In this document: one piece after another, positions 10,377 through 18,819 of the stretch
Position numbering within the stretch: position 1 is the stretch's first letter
Layout: every line of letters starts with the position of its first letter
Source: Bacillus sp. FJAT-27916
GTDB taxonomy: Bacteria > Bacillota > Bacilli > Bacillales > Pradoshiaceae
NCBI RefSeq assembly: GCF_001183965.1
Contig: NZ_LFZV01000001.1
Location: 2,225,048-2,289,047 of the forward strand
Direction: 5' to 3'
DNA length: 64,000 nt
Position numbers and translations under genes: made by a program
The notes under the pieces: model-generated
Database searches by the model: none
The model's input: the letters and a program-made list of their open reading frames with translations, nothing else
What the model was told of the DNA's origin: nothing

Positions 10377-11277
10377 ACGTTTGAATGGATTGATCGATTA
10401 GATTTTTTATGTCGACTATTTTCTCTAGATCCTCTCCGCTCACTGGCTCTAATGGCGCCCGCACACTTCCTATGTTGACCCCATTAAGCTTCAATACTTC
10501 CTTGATGGCGGAATACATGGATCCATTCAAGGAGCAAAGCGCGATAATAATATCATTGATATCCTTTTGAATCCGTCTCGCCTCAGCAAAATTTCCTGTT
10601 GAGACAAACTCTTCAGCTGCCAGCAAAAGCTCCGGCATCACCGCATAAGTACCGCCAATACCACTGTCTGCCCCAATTAGCCGGCCAGATACAAACTGCT
10701 CATCAGGGCCATTGAACACAATGAAGTCCTCCCCTGCCGCCGCTTTAAACCTTTCAATATCCATGACTGGCATAGACGAATTCTTCAGCCCGATTACCTT
10801 ATCGTTCTCAAGCAATTTCGTAAAGAGATTCATAGACAAGCTGTATCCGGTTGTCTGCGGGATATTATAAATAACGAACGGCAGCGTAGAAGCCTCCATA
10901 ATATCCGTCCAATAAGCGTAAATCGAGCTTTCAGGAAGCTTGAAATAAATCGGAGGAATCGCGGATAGCGCATCATACCCTAATTCCTCGGCATACTTAG
11001 CCAAACGGACGCTGTCTCTCGTGGACGGTGCACCAACATGAGCCATTAACGTCAGTTTCCCTTGCAAGCTTTCCGCAACATATCTTAATGTTGCCTTTCT
11101 TTCTTCCAGGCTCTGATAGATACATTCACCAGAGCTCCCGCCGACATAAAGTCCGTTAACCTCTTTTTCCAAAAGGTACCCACATAAATCCTTCGTTCGC
11201 TCCTCCGACACCTCTCCTAAGTCATCGTAACAAGCATAAAAAGCCGGAAAAATCCCTTTAAATTTGTCCAATCCCAT
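10360..11277 (-). CDS. nanA: N-acetylneuraminate lyase
   Basis: Splits sialic acid into ManNAc and pyruvate by a Schiff-base aldolase mechanism. With the start at ATG 11277 (MGLDKFKG), the Schiff-base lysine is Lys165 (VIGLKNSS) and the catalytic tyrosine Tyr137 (VIYNIP), the same numbers as in E. coli NanA. The GxxGE-type motif GGSSGE is present. An upstream in-frame ATG at 11298 lacks a ribosome site. It is the first gene of the operon. DHDPS-family enzymes look similar, but the nanE/nanK neighbours settle the role. Confidence 0.93.
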   Translation of the reverse strand: MGLDKFKGIFPAFYACYDDLGEVSEERTKDLCGYLLEKEVNGLYVGGSSGECIYQSLEERKATLRYVAESLQGKLTLMAHVGAPSTRDSVRLAKYAEELGYDALSAIPPIYFKLPESSIYAYWTDIMEASTLPFVIYNIPQTTGYSLSMNLFTKLLENDKVIGLKNSSMPVMDIERFKAAAGEDFIVFNGPDEQFVSGRLIGADSGIGGTYAVMPELLLAAEEFVSTGNFAEARRIQKDINDIIIALCSLNGSMYSAIKEVLKLNGVNIGSVRAPLEPVSGEDLEKIVDIKNLIDQSIQTYAKQG

Positions 11278-11302
11278 CTCGCTCACACTCTCTAACATTT
11301 AT

Positions 11303-11330
11303 TGTTATGTTTTCCAGTTTCAATATAACA
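11303..11330 (-). promoter_or_regulatory. Candidate operator of the nan operon
   Basis: Inverted repeat TGTTAT (11303-11308) and ATAACA (11325-11330), spaced 16 nt, overlapping the -10 box and start region. It is a plausible site for the operon's RpiR regulator; no known consensus was used. Confidence 0.4.
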
Positions 11331-11351
11331 TGGGAGGAAATGGGCTGTAAA
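11323..11351 (-). promoter_or_regulatory. nan operon promoter
   Basis: TTTACA (11346-11351) and TTATAT (11323-11328) on the minus strand, with 17-nt spacing, about 45 nt upstream of the nanA start. Confidence 0.55.
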
Positions 11352-11664
11352 TAATTTTCTTTATTTTTAAAATTAATGGAAAAAATTTCGATTATTGTTA
11401 CTTAGCAGGATACCAATTGTCGCTGATTAGATGTACATCATAAAAAACCGCTACTGATTAATGATCAGTAGCGGTTTAGATCAACGAGGGGTTTTAAGAA
11501 ACTCCAACCCACCTAAGATTAAGCTTGTTTCATAGTACTGGATTATGCTTTCGTAAGGAGTGTTGCAATTCCTTTCATCTAATATATAAAAACAGCCACC
11601 TCCAGATAGGAAGTGGTTGAACTGGTTGTTGAACGTTTGCTGCATCGGTTGTTCATTAAGCTAA
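11352..11664. other. Intergenic with two hairpins
   Basis: No gene seen. A strong stem AAACCGCTACTGA/TCAGTAGCGGTTT at 11445-11477 and a weaker one at about 11585-11616 are both followed by T runs on the minus strand. They are candidate terminators for the DUF2716 gene. Confidence 0.6.
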
Positions 11665-12168
11665 TTACTTTATTCGTAAAATGGTATGAAACATTCTAGG
11701 TTTATGTTTTTCTAATGCTTGTATTAACTCATGACCAAAAACAGTAATGGACTTCTCCCAAGGGTGACCTAATAATCCCCAATTAAATTCTCTTTGTAAA
11801 AAGAAATAATAATCTCCATTAGGGAAAATAGGAACTAGCCACTCATTAAATTCATCTCTTGGAAACACTAAAAAGGGATTAACCCAATAGCAAGAATGTT
11901 GCCAATCTAAAGCATAAACATACTCATTTTCATTTATTAATTCCTGAAAAGCTAATAAAGATTTCTCTTCAAGATTACGATAAAGCCATTTTATCTCCTC
12001 TACGTCTCCTGACCAACAAAAATAACTGGAAATATCATATGTAATAAAAGGCTTTGGCACTTTAAATGAAGGGAAATTACTTCTACTAGGTTTAAACTTA
12101 AACTTTCCATATACCATATCCCATACTAGGTCAGATTCTGAATCTGAAAGTTCAATCCAATTATTCAA
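11665..12168 (-). CDS. DUF2716-like protein
   Basis: A soluble 167-residue protein that matches my recollection of the DUF2716 family: conserved ALDWQHSCYWVNPF in the middle and PNGDYYFFLQREFNWGLLGH near the end. It is rich in Trp and Tyr and has no signal peptide. The function of the family is unknown. The start lies a little far from AGGAG. It sits in a run of single small genes of similar type, each with its own spacing rather than forming a tight operon. Confidence 0.7.
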   Translation of the reverse strand: MNNWIELSDSESDLVWDMVYGKFKFKPSRSNFPSFKVPKPFITYDISSYFCWSGDVEEIKWLYRNLEEKSLLAFQELINENEYVYALDWQHSCYWVNPFLVFPRDEFNEWLVPIFPNGDYYFFLQREFNWGLLGHPWEKSITVFGHELIQALEKHKPRMFHTILRIK

Positions 12169-12217
12169 AATATATCTACTCCTAAAAAAAGATCTCTTTT
12201 AAAAACACTTCCATTTA

Positions 12218-12934
12218 TTATGCCTGAAATAAATGAATGAACCCAAATGGATTAAAGAAAACATCCTCTTTCTCATATCTACATTCATTGATGAAAGCAA
12301 TTTTGTATAAAGGTGAATTTTGCTCTAAACTAAATGTTTCACCTTCCTTAAAAGATGGTTGTTCAATAATGTTATAAAGATTAAAGTTATTAAGAAGGTC
12401 TGCTGCTTCTTCCGGTGATATTGAGGAAGAAGTCATGACATCAGGTAATTCAAAAGCTTTCATTCCACACGAAAAATAACTTTCCTCATCCCCAATAAGA
12501 GTTACAAAGTGAGAATAGATCGAGAGATAATCTTTGTTTTCTAAAAGCTGAAACCATTCATCTTTGGTATGGGCAATTCCGGCTGTTTCAACTTTTACTG
12601 CTAAACCACCAGACTTTAATAAAGATGCTCCGACATCTACCAGTTCCTTAAGATCTTCAAACCCATTTATATTGGCTATTACATAGACGGTAAGGGTATG
12701 ATGTTCGATTTCATCTAAAAGGCCATCTTCAAAGGAACCTGCATATGAGAATGCTTCCGTTAAATGTGGGTCGTGTTCATAAACTTCTACTTCAAAACAT
12801 ACGTCTTTTTTTGTGTTATGAATAATGTAACCAGCCATTAAATACCCATCGCCGTTAGATGCAACTGCCTGTATTAACTCTGTTCTATTTTTCCACTTTC
12901 CAGGAACCCCAATAATGATTTGGACTTCTTCCAT
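12218..12934 (-). CDS. DUF4261-like protein
   Basis: A 238-residue cytoplasmic protein starting at ATG 12934 (MEEVQIIIG), preceded by AGAGGAGTG; an in-frame ATG further upstream has no such site. The VDVGASLLKSGGLAVKVETA segment followed by a Trp-Phe pair resembles DUF4261 proteins, sometimes found in polymorphic-toxin neighbourhoods. No catalytic motif is evident. It is 49 nt from the DUF2716-like gene on the same strand. Confidence 0.65.
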   Translation of the reverse strand: MEEVQIIIGVPGKWKNRTELIQAVASNGDGYLMAGYIIHNTKKDVCFEVEVYEHDPHLTEAFSYAGSFEDGLLDEIEHHTLTVYVIANINGFEDLKELVDVGASLLKSGGLAVKVETAGIAHTKDEWFQLLENKDYLSIYSHFVTLIGDEESYFSCGMKAFELPDVMTSSSISPEEAADLLNNFNLYNIIEQPSFKEGETFSLEQNSPLYKIAFINECRYEKEDVFFNPFGFIHLFQA

Positions 12935-13150
12935 AAAAACACTCCTCTGAATGGGATACAAACAAGATGTACCCATCATATGTTTTAAATTTTTTATTGA
13001 ATTGGTAAAACCCTCTATTTCAATGAAACAATCATTTCCTTTTACTATCCCCTTCTTGGACTAACCTCCATCATTTCTACAATAAGAAGGAGTCCAAGAT
13101 ATAAGGGATTTAATCCTCTATCTTCTCTAGGTCATGCCCTTAGCTACATT

Positions 13151-13381
13151 CTATAAGAGATCCATTATAGAAACGGTGAAAATAAATAAGGAAACTACAA
13201 TAAACATATATCCAATACTTCTCTTCCTGTCTTCTTGTAGTTCAATTAATCCAGATACCAACATAAGTGCACCTAGAAGCAGCATTAAATGGGACATAAA
13301 CTTAAAGTTTTGGCTAATCACACCATATCCTGATAATGCAATAACACTAACCGCTAAGATAGATCCCAATATTTTTAGCAT
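13151..13381 (-). CDS. Small membrane protein, DUF3953-like
   Basis: A 76-residue protein with about three hydrophobic helices (ILAVSVIALSGYGVI, MLLLGALMLVSGLIE, FIVVSLFIFTVSIM), so it is an integral membrane protein. The start is ATG 13381, six nt after TGGAGG. The pattern of two to three short helices around a conserved LLLGALML resembles DUF3953. The role is unknown. Confidence 0.65.
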   Translation of the reverse strand: MLKILGSILAVSVIALSGYGVISQNFKFMSHLMLLLGALMLVSGLIELQEDRKRSIGYMFIVVSLFIFTVSIMDLL

Positions 13382-13534
13382 CCCAGCCTCCATCCATTAT
13401 TCACTTTTCAAGTTGTTCATTCATTTTAGTACTTTGAACTCAATAATATGTCTTATCATGGAATCCCTTCCTTAGCCATCCTTACCCCGTTTAAAAGAAC
13501 GGATCATCAGCCATTGGCATAGAAGCAAGGACAT

Positions 13535-14404
13535 TTAAAGTTCAAGAAGATAACTTATTAAACTATCTTTCTGTTCGAATCCAGCTTTCATATATAAGTG
13601 ATTCGCTAGGCTGTTTGTATGATTAACCGTTAATGTAATTTCTTTTATTAGTGGGTATGAAAACATATCTGTAAGGGCTTCTTTTAACATTATTGTGCCT
13701 AAGCCTTGATTTTGGGCTTTTGCCGATATACCGATATATTCAAGCGACGCTTCTGACATTTCAGGATTCACTTCATAATAGGCATAACCTTGTAACACAT
13801 TAGATTCAGTTTTAAGCACTCGTAAGGTATTTCCAGCACCAAGCCTTTCTATAATCGTTCTTGCATCATAGTAAGTGCTTGGGAAGGTTTCGTTATGTAA
13901 TTCTTCAAAGGCTTTAAAATCACTTTCTATAAAAGGAACACTGTTCATTTTGCTGACTCGCTCAAAGTTTCGTTCTTTCATTTCCAGGATAAGATATTCA
14001 CCTGTCTTTTTTGCCTTTATTTCCTTCATAAACTGTTGTTGCTGGAGGTTTTCTTTGTTGATAAAAAAAGAGAAGGTTTGAACAGTTGGATTTTCATTTT
14101 TCAACTCTTCCCATAATTCATATTGCAGGTTAACAGAAGATGTTTGATTAAAGGGTCCCCATACTTCTGCACTCGTTTCATCTATATCAAAACCAATGGC
14201 TGCTATGATTTCCTCGCTATTTCTTGCAAGGATAAAGTTGATATCTCCATGATCGCCGGAGACAAAATCTTCCTTTAGCGTTTGGTAGATTTCCTCAACC
14301 TTCTCGCCACAATAACCTATATTTGATTTCTTATGTTGATTTATTTCAGATAAAAAAAGGGATAATTCATCTAGGTCTATTGCTTTTTCGAATGTCACAT
14401 TCAT
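13535..14404 (-). CDS. GNAT-family N-acetyltransferase
   Basis: A 289-residue acetyltransferase with two GNAT-like halves. The C-terminal one (about 160-289) is complete: motif A is AKAQNQGLGTIMLKEAL, with the acetyl-CoA loop QNQGLG, and the end YMKAGFEQKDSLISYLLEL is typical. The N-terminal half is degenerate. ATG 14404 lies seven nt after GGGG and fits better than an upstream in-frame ATG. Substrate unknown; such proteins often modify antibiotics, peptides or tRNA-related metabolites. Confidence 0.82.
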   Translation of the reverse strand: MNVTFEKAIDLDELSLFLSEINQHKKSNIGYCGEKVEEIYQTLKEDFVSGDHGDINFILARNSEEIIAAIGFDIDETSAEVWGPFNQTSSVNLQYELWEELKNENPTVQTFSFFINKENLQQQQFMKEIKAKKTGEYLILEMKERNFERVSKMNSVPFIESDFKAFEELHNETFPSTYYDARTIIERLGAGNTLRVLKTESNVLQGYAYYEVNPEMSEASLEYIGISAKAQNQGLGTIMLKEALTDMFSYPLIKEITLTVNHTNSLANHLYMKAGFEQKDSLISYLLEL

Positions 14405-14541
14405 ATCATTTCCCCACACTTCATTCTAATTTGAATATCGCACAACTCTCTTAGGTAGGATAAAACTCTTCTCCAACTTTCCTGCTGTTCCTATGAGAAG
14501 TTCAATAGAAACCACATTAATCCTGCTAGATCCATTTCCCG

Positions 14542-14952
14542 TTAAGCTTCCTCTTTAATAAATTCCTCAAGATATTCCTTTAATTCCTCTTTTATTTCAT
14601 CTACTGATTCATCAACAAGTTCACCTAGAATCTTACTTCCAGGTACATGTTTATTGATTGGTATTCCTAAGAAAACCCGTTCACATTTCCATAATGTAAT
14701 CGTATGGATGTCAATAAGGTCACCGTATGTGTCCGTTTTCTCTGATAGACCAATCGTCACTGAAGAAATAGATCCCGGCTTAAAATAATCGTCACCTTCC
14801 TTACGAAAATTCACTTCTAATGCAAGATTCCCCTTTGCTAAAAGAGCTTGATAATCTGCCCGTAATTCTTCGATATAATCTTTCAATACTCTTTCAGTAT
14901 GTTGAATAGTTATTTTCAAGTCATCGGTGAAATCATTTTGTTGAAACTTCAT
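14542..14952 (-). CDS. Hypothetical protein
   Basis: An acidic 136-residue soluble protein that I do not recognise. An N-terminal helix (about 10-45) leads into a beta-rich middle (ITLWKCERVFLGIP) and an acidic C-terminal helix (VDEIKEELKEYLEEFIKEE). There is no signal peptide. Size and charge resemble immunity proteins of contact-dependent toxins, but nothing specific supports that. GAGAAGTG precedes the ATG. Confidence 0.6.
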   Translation of the reverse strand: MKFQQNDFTDDLKITIQHTERVLKDYIEELRADYQALLAKGNLALEVNFRKEGDDYFKPGSISSVTIGLSEKTDTYGDLIDIHTITLWKCERVFLGIPINKHVPGSKILGELVDESVDEIKEELKEYLEEFIKEEA

Positions 14953-15116
14953 TTAAAAATCACTTCTCTTTACAAAGGATACGTATGTATTTCTTCAAGA
15001 AAGGAAAATATCCTGCTTCCACTAACGAAGTAACAGTCTATAAAAACACTCTGCAAAAAGGAGGAAAAAGTAGAAAACAGTCGAATTAAGTATATAAAAA
15101 TACTAAATGAAGTCAG

Positions 15117-16152
15117 GTGATACTCATTGGAACGAACATATGGGAAAAGAATGATCTATACAAGCCGCAGCCAGTCAGCGATGCGGTGATTCAAATGGCA
15201 GAAGCTAAGCTGAAAGTAACCCTTCCAGCCTCCTACATAGAGCTATTAAAACAACAAAATGGCGGTCGTTTTACACAATGCCTACCCCGCTCCGCAGCAT
15301 GAAAAGTTTGACGAGCCCTTCATAGAGGTTGAATACATCGATGGGATTGACGAAGATAGCTCCATACTAGAAAGTGAAGAATTATGCGAAGAATGGGAAA
15401 TGCCAAAGGGGCTGGTATTGTTTCACGGTGATGGTCACACTTGGCTTGCATTTGATTACCGGCACACCTCAGCGAATCCCCCCATCGTCTATGTGGACAA
15501 TCATGAGGAGACTTCACAGGTATTCGAAATTGCCAAAAGCTTTGACGAATTTCTGGAGAATCTATATACCGTTGAAATCGAATTGGATGATGAAGAGTAT
15601 TCCCCTGTCACCTATAGCAAAGAAGAGTTTGAAGCACTGATTGAAGAGAATGATGTTGATAGCCTCTATGATATTCTTACTGTTCATGAATATGAAGTGG
15701 AAGCAGAAGATGATTGGTATGTTGAAAAACTCTTGCATTTAAGCAAACACCCTAATGAAGATATAAGAAAAGCAGTCGCTGACCTTATACTGTATTGGTA
15801 TACTTTAATATTAGATGATACACGACTGGACAAATTCATCAACCTATTCAAGGCTGATAAAAATTCCGATGTTAGGGACTATGCTGACTGGATTGTAGAA
15901 ACAATGAATTCCTCTTTAGAGGATCTAAAGAATATGATGCATAAGTATGAGAGCGATTATGGACATAATGTCATATTTAAATTTACGTATAAAGGTAATA
16001 GCCGCCTTGTTATACAGATAGAAGGCAAATGGGTACTTGAAAGCGAGGACGGCACGAAGCAGCAGTTCAATTCAATTGAAGAGTTTTTTAAAGAGGCTAA
16101 GCTGGATGGTATTCCGCTTACTGAAGCATGGGATGATGTGAAGAAACGATAA
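15117..16152 (+). pseudogene. Frameshifted SMI1/KNR4 (SUKH) family gene
   Basis: Two overlapping reading frames together encode one SUKH-type protein. The first (GTG 15117) ends a typical N-terminus: KLKVTLPASYIELLKQQNGG. The homology then continues in another frame as VVLHNAYPAP, so one base must be deleted or inserted near 15262-15275. The second frame runs to 16152 and includes the GLVLFHGDGHTWLAFDYR signature and a helical C-terminal extension (residues about 140-230 of that frame) like HEAT repeats. SUKH proteins are common toxin-immunity proteins. The lesion could be a recent inactivation or a sequence error, as the rest of the gene is intact. Confidence 0.75.
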
Positions 16153-16178
16153 TCACAGATAAAGAAGGTTATAAAAAT

Positions 16179-16223
16179 AGACCTTGATGGAGAATCACTG
16201 TATTTTCCTATCAAGGTCTTTTT
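16179..16223. terminator. Bidirectional terminator
   Basis: AGACCTTGAT pairs with ATCAAGGTCT; T runs follow on both strands. It serves the SUKH gene on the plus strand and the ribbon-helix-helix gene on the minus strand. Confidence 0.8.
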
Positions 16224-16301
16224 GCATATTTGCCATTTCCGCATAACCCTCCCTGCCTTCACGTAATGATGGGTAGATTTGTCACCTAGTTGGTTTAACA
16301 A

Positions 16302-16595
16302 TCACATCAGTCCTAATAAGATTAATCGTTTCATTGCTGCCGCACGTGTACGAATATCATTTTTATTCTGGTACTCCTCCACTTTGTCTATAATCATTGC
16401 TGGTATTCTTATATCGATCCGTTGAGAATCTCCTCTCTCAATATAGACCTCTAAGTCCTCCTTTTTATCTAGTCCAATCCTCACCAATTCTAAAATTGCA
16501 GCCGTTCGAGTAGAAATACCATTGTTCAACTGATAGTCTTCTATTTCTCTTAATAAAATATTTGGCATTCGAATATCTACTCTTATTAGTTCCAT
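16302..16595 (-). CDS. Tandem ribbon-helix-helix regulator
   Basis: A 97-residue DNA-binding protein made of two RHH units in one chain: residues about 5-42 (RVDIRMPNILLREIEDYQ) and about 59-97 (RIDIRIPAMIIDKVEEYQ), joined by an acidic linker. Both units keep the alternating ribbon residues and the TRTAAxxxLxxxGL helix pattern. RHH proteins normally dimerise to form one binding unit, so this chain could form it alone. GGAGG precedes the ATG. It is divergent from three secreted-protein genes across a 185-bp region with helically phased repeats, so it probably regulates itself and them. Confidence 0.8.
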   Translation of the reverse strand: MELIRVDIRMPNILLREIEDYQLNNGISTRTAAILELVRIGLDKKEDLEVYIERGDSQRIDIRIPAMIIDKVEEYQNKNDIRTRAAAMKRLILLGLM

Positions 16596-16667
16596 AGGGT
16601 TTCCTCCTACACTTTACTTCCATAATTATACTAAAAATACCAGCTTTTTGACCAGTTTCATACAAAT

Positions 16668-16699
16668 GTATTTTATATCGGGTGAACAGTATTTTATAT
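16668..16699. promoter_or_regulatory. Direct repeats, candidate RHH operator
   Basis: GTATTTTATAT occurs at 16668-16678 and again at 16689-16699, exactly 21 bp apart (two helical turns), in the divergent promoter region. Direct repeats in helical phase are the usual target of RHH regulators. Confidence 0.5.
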
Positions 16700-16704
16700 T
16701 GTAC

Positions 16705-16733
16705 TTGATTTGTACGTGAATTAATTATAATAT
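16705..16733 (+). promoter_or_regulatory. Promoter of the secreted-protein cluster
   Basis: TTGATT (16705-16710) and TAATAT (16728-16733), spaced 17 nt; a TATAAT overlaps with 15-nt spacing. It begins six nt after the direct repeats and overlaps a GTAC-N7-GTAC inverted repeat (16701-16715). Confidence 0.5.
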
Positions 16734-16780
16734 ATGAAATGTAATATTTAACCAATTATTAGTAGATTGGATGTGGTGAT

Positions 16781-17191
16781 ATGAAAAGAATTGTTCTTAT
16801 GACAGGTCTATTATCGTTATCTACCATTACGGTAAGTAGTGCAATTTTCAGTTTAGAGACATGGTACGAACAACAACTGGGTGTTTCTATGACAAATGTA
16901 ATAACTGATAGTGAAGACACCATGACCCGCTCCATATATGACTACAACAAATTTACTACCGCACTTATGAATGACGGATCAACACAGATTTATGACCAAA
17001 CTACTAAGTCTTTTACCGCATCAAGCGCCAACATAAACAAATACTCCGAAGAATACATCAAACAAATTCAATCAACGACGAATACACTTAAAACCACTCG
17101 CTATAATCAACTTGTAAATGAACATATCTCTCAACACAACCAAGAAATAGATGAAGAAGTAACAGATATATTAGCCGAAATCTTAAATTAA
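16781..17191 (+). CDS. Secreted helical protein 1 of RHH locus
   Basis: A 136-residue exported protein of no family I recognise. A signal sequence (residues 1-21, ending VSSA) is followed by SLETWYEQQLG, with the Trp-Tyr-Glu signature at residue 28. The remainder is helical, rich in Thr, Asn, Gln and Ile, and ends in an acidic helix (QEIDEEVTDILAEIL). No cysteines are present in the mature part. It shares signal plus W-[YF]-[DE] layout with the next two genes, so they are likely distant paralogues or partners. A promoter lies 48 nt upstream. Confidence 0.75.
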   Translation: MKRIVLMTGLLSLSTITVSSAIFSLETWYEQQLGVSMTNVITDSEDTMTRSIYDYNKFTTALMNDGSTQIYDQTTKSFTASSANINKYSEEYIKQIQSTTNTLKTTRYNQLVNEHISQHNQEIDEEVTDILAEILN

Positions 17192-17248
17192 ACTGATTTT
17201 ACGGGGATAACCCTTAAAATACACTATTATTGAAAAGGGGAATTTGAC

Positions 17249-18019
17249 ATGATCAAAACAGTAAAAGGCAAAGTAATCACAGGGGTAACAGCATTTGCAC
17301 TTATTTCTGGAGGAGCAGTAATGGCTAGCACAGATGCTGGCAGCAACCTTAAAGCTTGGTATGATGCTCAATTCGGTAAATCAACCGCTAAAGTTGTTAA
17401 AGACTCTACTGATTATGCAAATGGCAAAGCTGGTTCACTTTATAAAGAATATGACAACCTGAAAAAAGAGGGATCTGGATATATTAATACTGCTGGTAGC
17501 CTAAAAACTGCTGAAGGAACAACAAATATCAATTCTGCAAAGGATCAACATATCAAATCCGTACAATCGAAAGAAACTGACATCCAAAACTATATGACAT
17601 CACAATTTGACGGATTATTTGCCGCAGCACAAAAAATTATTGATGAAACAGCTCAAGAAGGCTCTAAATGGGCAAATCGAGATCTAACTGCTCAGTATGG
17701 TAAAGACGGTTCAAGAGCTGCTAGTCAAGTTGAGACTGATCTTGGTGCTGTGAAAGGAGCAGCTGTAAAAGAATTAGAAACAGCAATAAATCAAGCAAAA
17801 ACAGAGATCCAAGCTTCATTAGATTCTAATACAACTGCTACTACTGAACAAATCAAGAAAGCCATTGATGCCAAGATAAAAGTAATGCGCGGAGAAATCA
17901 CTACATTACGTGACAATCTAGTAGCGGCTCAAAAACAAATAATCGCAAACAAAGCGATTGCATTAGAAAACCAAGCTAAAGCTGAAATGGATTCAGTTGT
18001 CGCTGACATAAACAGGTAA
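17249..18019 (+). CDS. Secreted coiled-coil protein 2 of RHH locus
   Basis: A 256-residue exported protein. The signal peptide (about 1-26, ending GGAVMAS) is followed by NLKAWYDAQFGKS with the shared Trp-Tyr-Asp at residue 37. From about 50 to 256 it is Ala/Lys/Gln/Glu-rich helix, e.g. KELETAINQAKTEIQASL, suggesting long coiled coils; ATP-synthase-b-like stalks have similar composition. No cysteine, anchor or enzyme motif is visible. AAAAGGGG precedes the ATG, 57 nt after the previous gene; a hairpin terminator follows. Confidence 0.75.
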   Translation: MIKTVKGKVITGVTAFALISGGAVMASTDAGSNLKAWYDAQFGKSTAKVVKDSTDYANGKAGSLYKEYDNLKKEGSGYINTAGSLKTAEGTTNINSAKDQHIKSVQSKETDIQNYMTSQFDGLFAAAQKIIDETAQEGSKWANRDLTAQYGKDGSRAASQVETDLGAVKGAAVKELETAINQAKTEIQASLDSNTTATTEQIKKAIDAKIKVMRGEITTLRDNLVAAQKQIIANKAIALENQAKAEMDSVVADINR

Positions 18020-18035
18020 TCACGAAATAGATAGG

Positions 18036-18060
18036 AAGGACATCACACTGGTGTCCTTTT
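18036..18060 (+). terminator. Internal terminator in the secreted cluster
   Basis: AGGACATCA/TGGTGTCCT stem followed by TTTTC between the second and third genes; it may reduce expression of the third. Confidence 0.6.
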
Positions 18061-18084
18061 CTTCCAGTATTTGGAGGTGTATTC

Positions 18085-18531
18085 ATGAGCAGAAAAGAAA
18101 TCTACAATAAGAAGAAAAAAATACGAAGGTTTAAATATATGGCTACTGTCTTCATCTTAATAATAGGTATTGGATTAAGTTCTCACGTTATGGCTGATGG
18201 AAATGCAAGTTCATTGCTTAGTAACTGGTTTGATCAGAAAGCTAATGAATCCATTAATGAAATTAATCAAAGTATCCAGAAGGAAAAAGAAAAATCATTA
18301 CAACGATTACAGAAAGAGCTACAAAAGGATATGAAACAATCCGCAAAGGACCTTGATACATTTACACAGCAGGAAAAACAAAGAAGTGTTGAGGAAATCC
18401 AGCGTTACACAAATGAGTTAATCAGTAAGATGGATGGCCAAGACAGCCAATCCAAACAAGAAATGAAAAATAAGTTAGATGCCATTACCGAAAAAGCGAA
18501 AAATGAATTGGATCAGGCAGCAAAAAAGTAG
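18085..18531 (+). CDS. Membrane-anchored or secreted coiled-coil protein 3 of RHH locus
   Basis: A 148-residue protein with a strongly basic N-terminus (KKKKIRRFK), a hydrophobic stretch (residues 19-37) and the same layout as its neighbours: SLLSNWFDQKANES, with Trp-Phe-Asp at residue 48. The rest is a highly charged coiled coil of Lys, Glu and Gln to the end. The hydrophobic stretch may be cleaved (HVMA-D) or stay as an anchor. GGAGGTG precedes the ATG. The stop overlaps a terminator stem. Function unknown. Confidence 0.75.
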   Translation: MSRKEIYNKKKKIRRFKYMATVFILIIGIGLSSHVMADGNASSLLSNWFDQKANESINEINQSIQKEKEKSLQRLQKELQKDMKQSAKDLDTFTQQEKQRSVEEIQRYTNELISKMDGQDSQSKQEMKNKLDAITEKAKNELDQAAKK

Positions 18532-18551
18532 CTCACATAGTGGGCTTTTTA
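18530..18551 (+). terminator. Terminator of the secreted cluster
   Basis: AGCTCAC-ATA-GTGGGCT stem followed by TTTTT; the stem begins inside the stop codon of the third gene. Confidence 0.75.
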
Positions 18552-18744
18552 TTTTGAGTTTCAGCATATTTATAGGACCATCTTGACGTTATTCTTTCTA
18601 GTAATGCTTCTCAATTTGTTTGAGATAATTAAATCTTATATGAATAAAGATTTTCAAATGACCATAGCTATCAGCCCACTCTACTCCATAATGTACGTAT
18701 AGCTTTGCAAGTATCTTTCATTGATGAATATATAATAAAAGAAA

Positions 18745-18788
18745 ACCTGTAGGTAAAACACTCCTTCTCAAGTGTCCTAACTACAGGT
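18745..18788 (-). terminator. Terminator of the acyl-CoA operon
   Basis: ACCTGTAG/CTACAGGT outer stem with an inner ACACT/AGTGT stem; on the minus strand it is followed by TTTTCTTTT. It lies about 30 nt past the aldehyde dehydrogenase stop. Confidence 0.8.
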
Positions 18789-18819
18789 ACCATTTAGCCT
18801 TCATTCTTCCTTTTATAAA

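Noticed and set aside
16465-16755. 96-codon frame overlapping the RHH gene on the same strand
   Set aside because: It runs out of frame through the RHH N-terminus and the divergent promoter region and has no family features.
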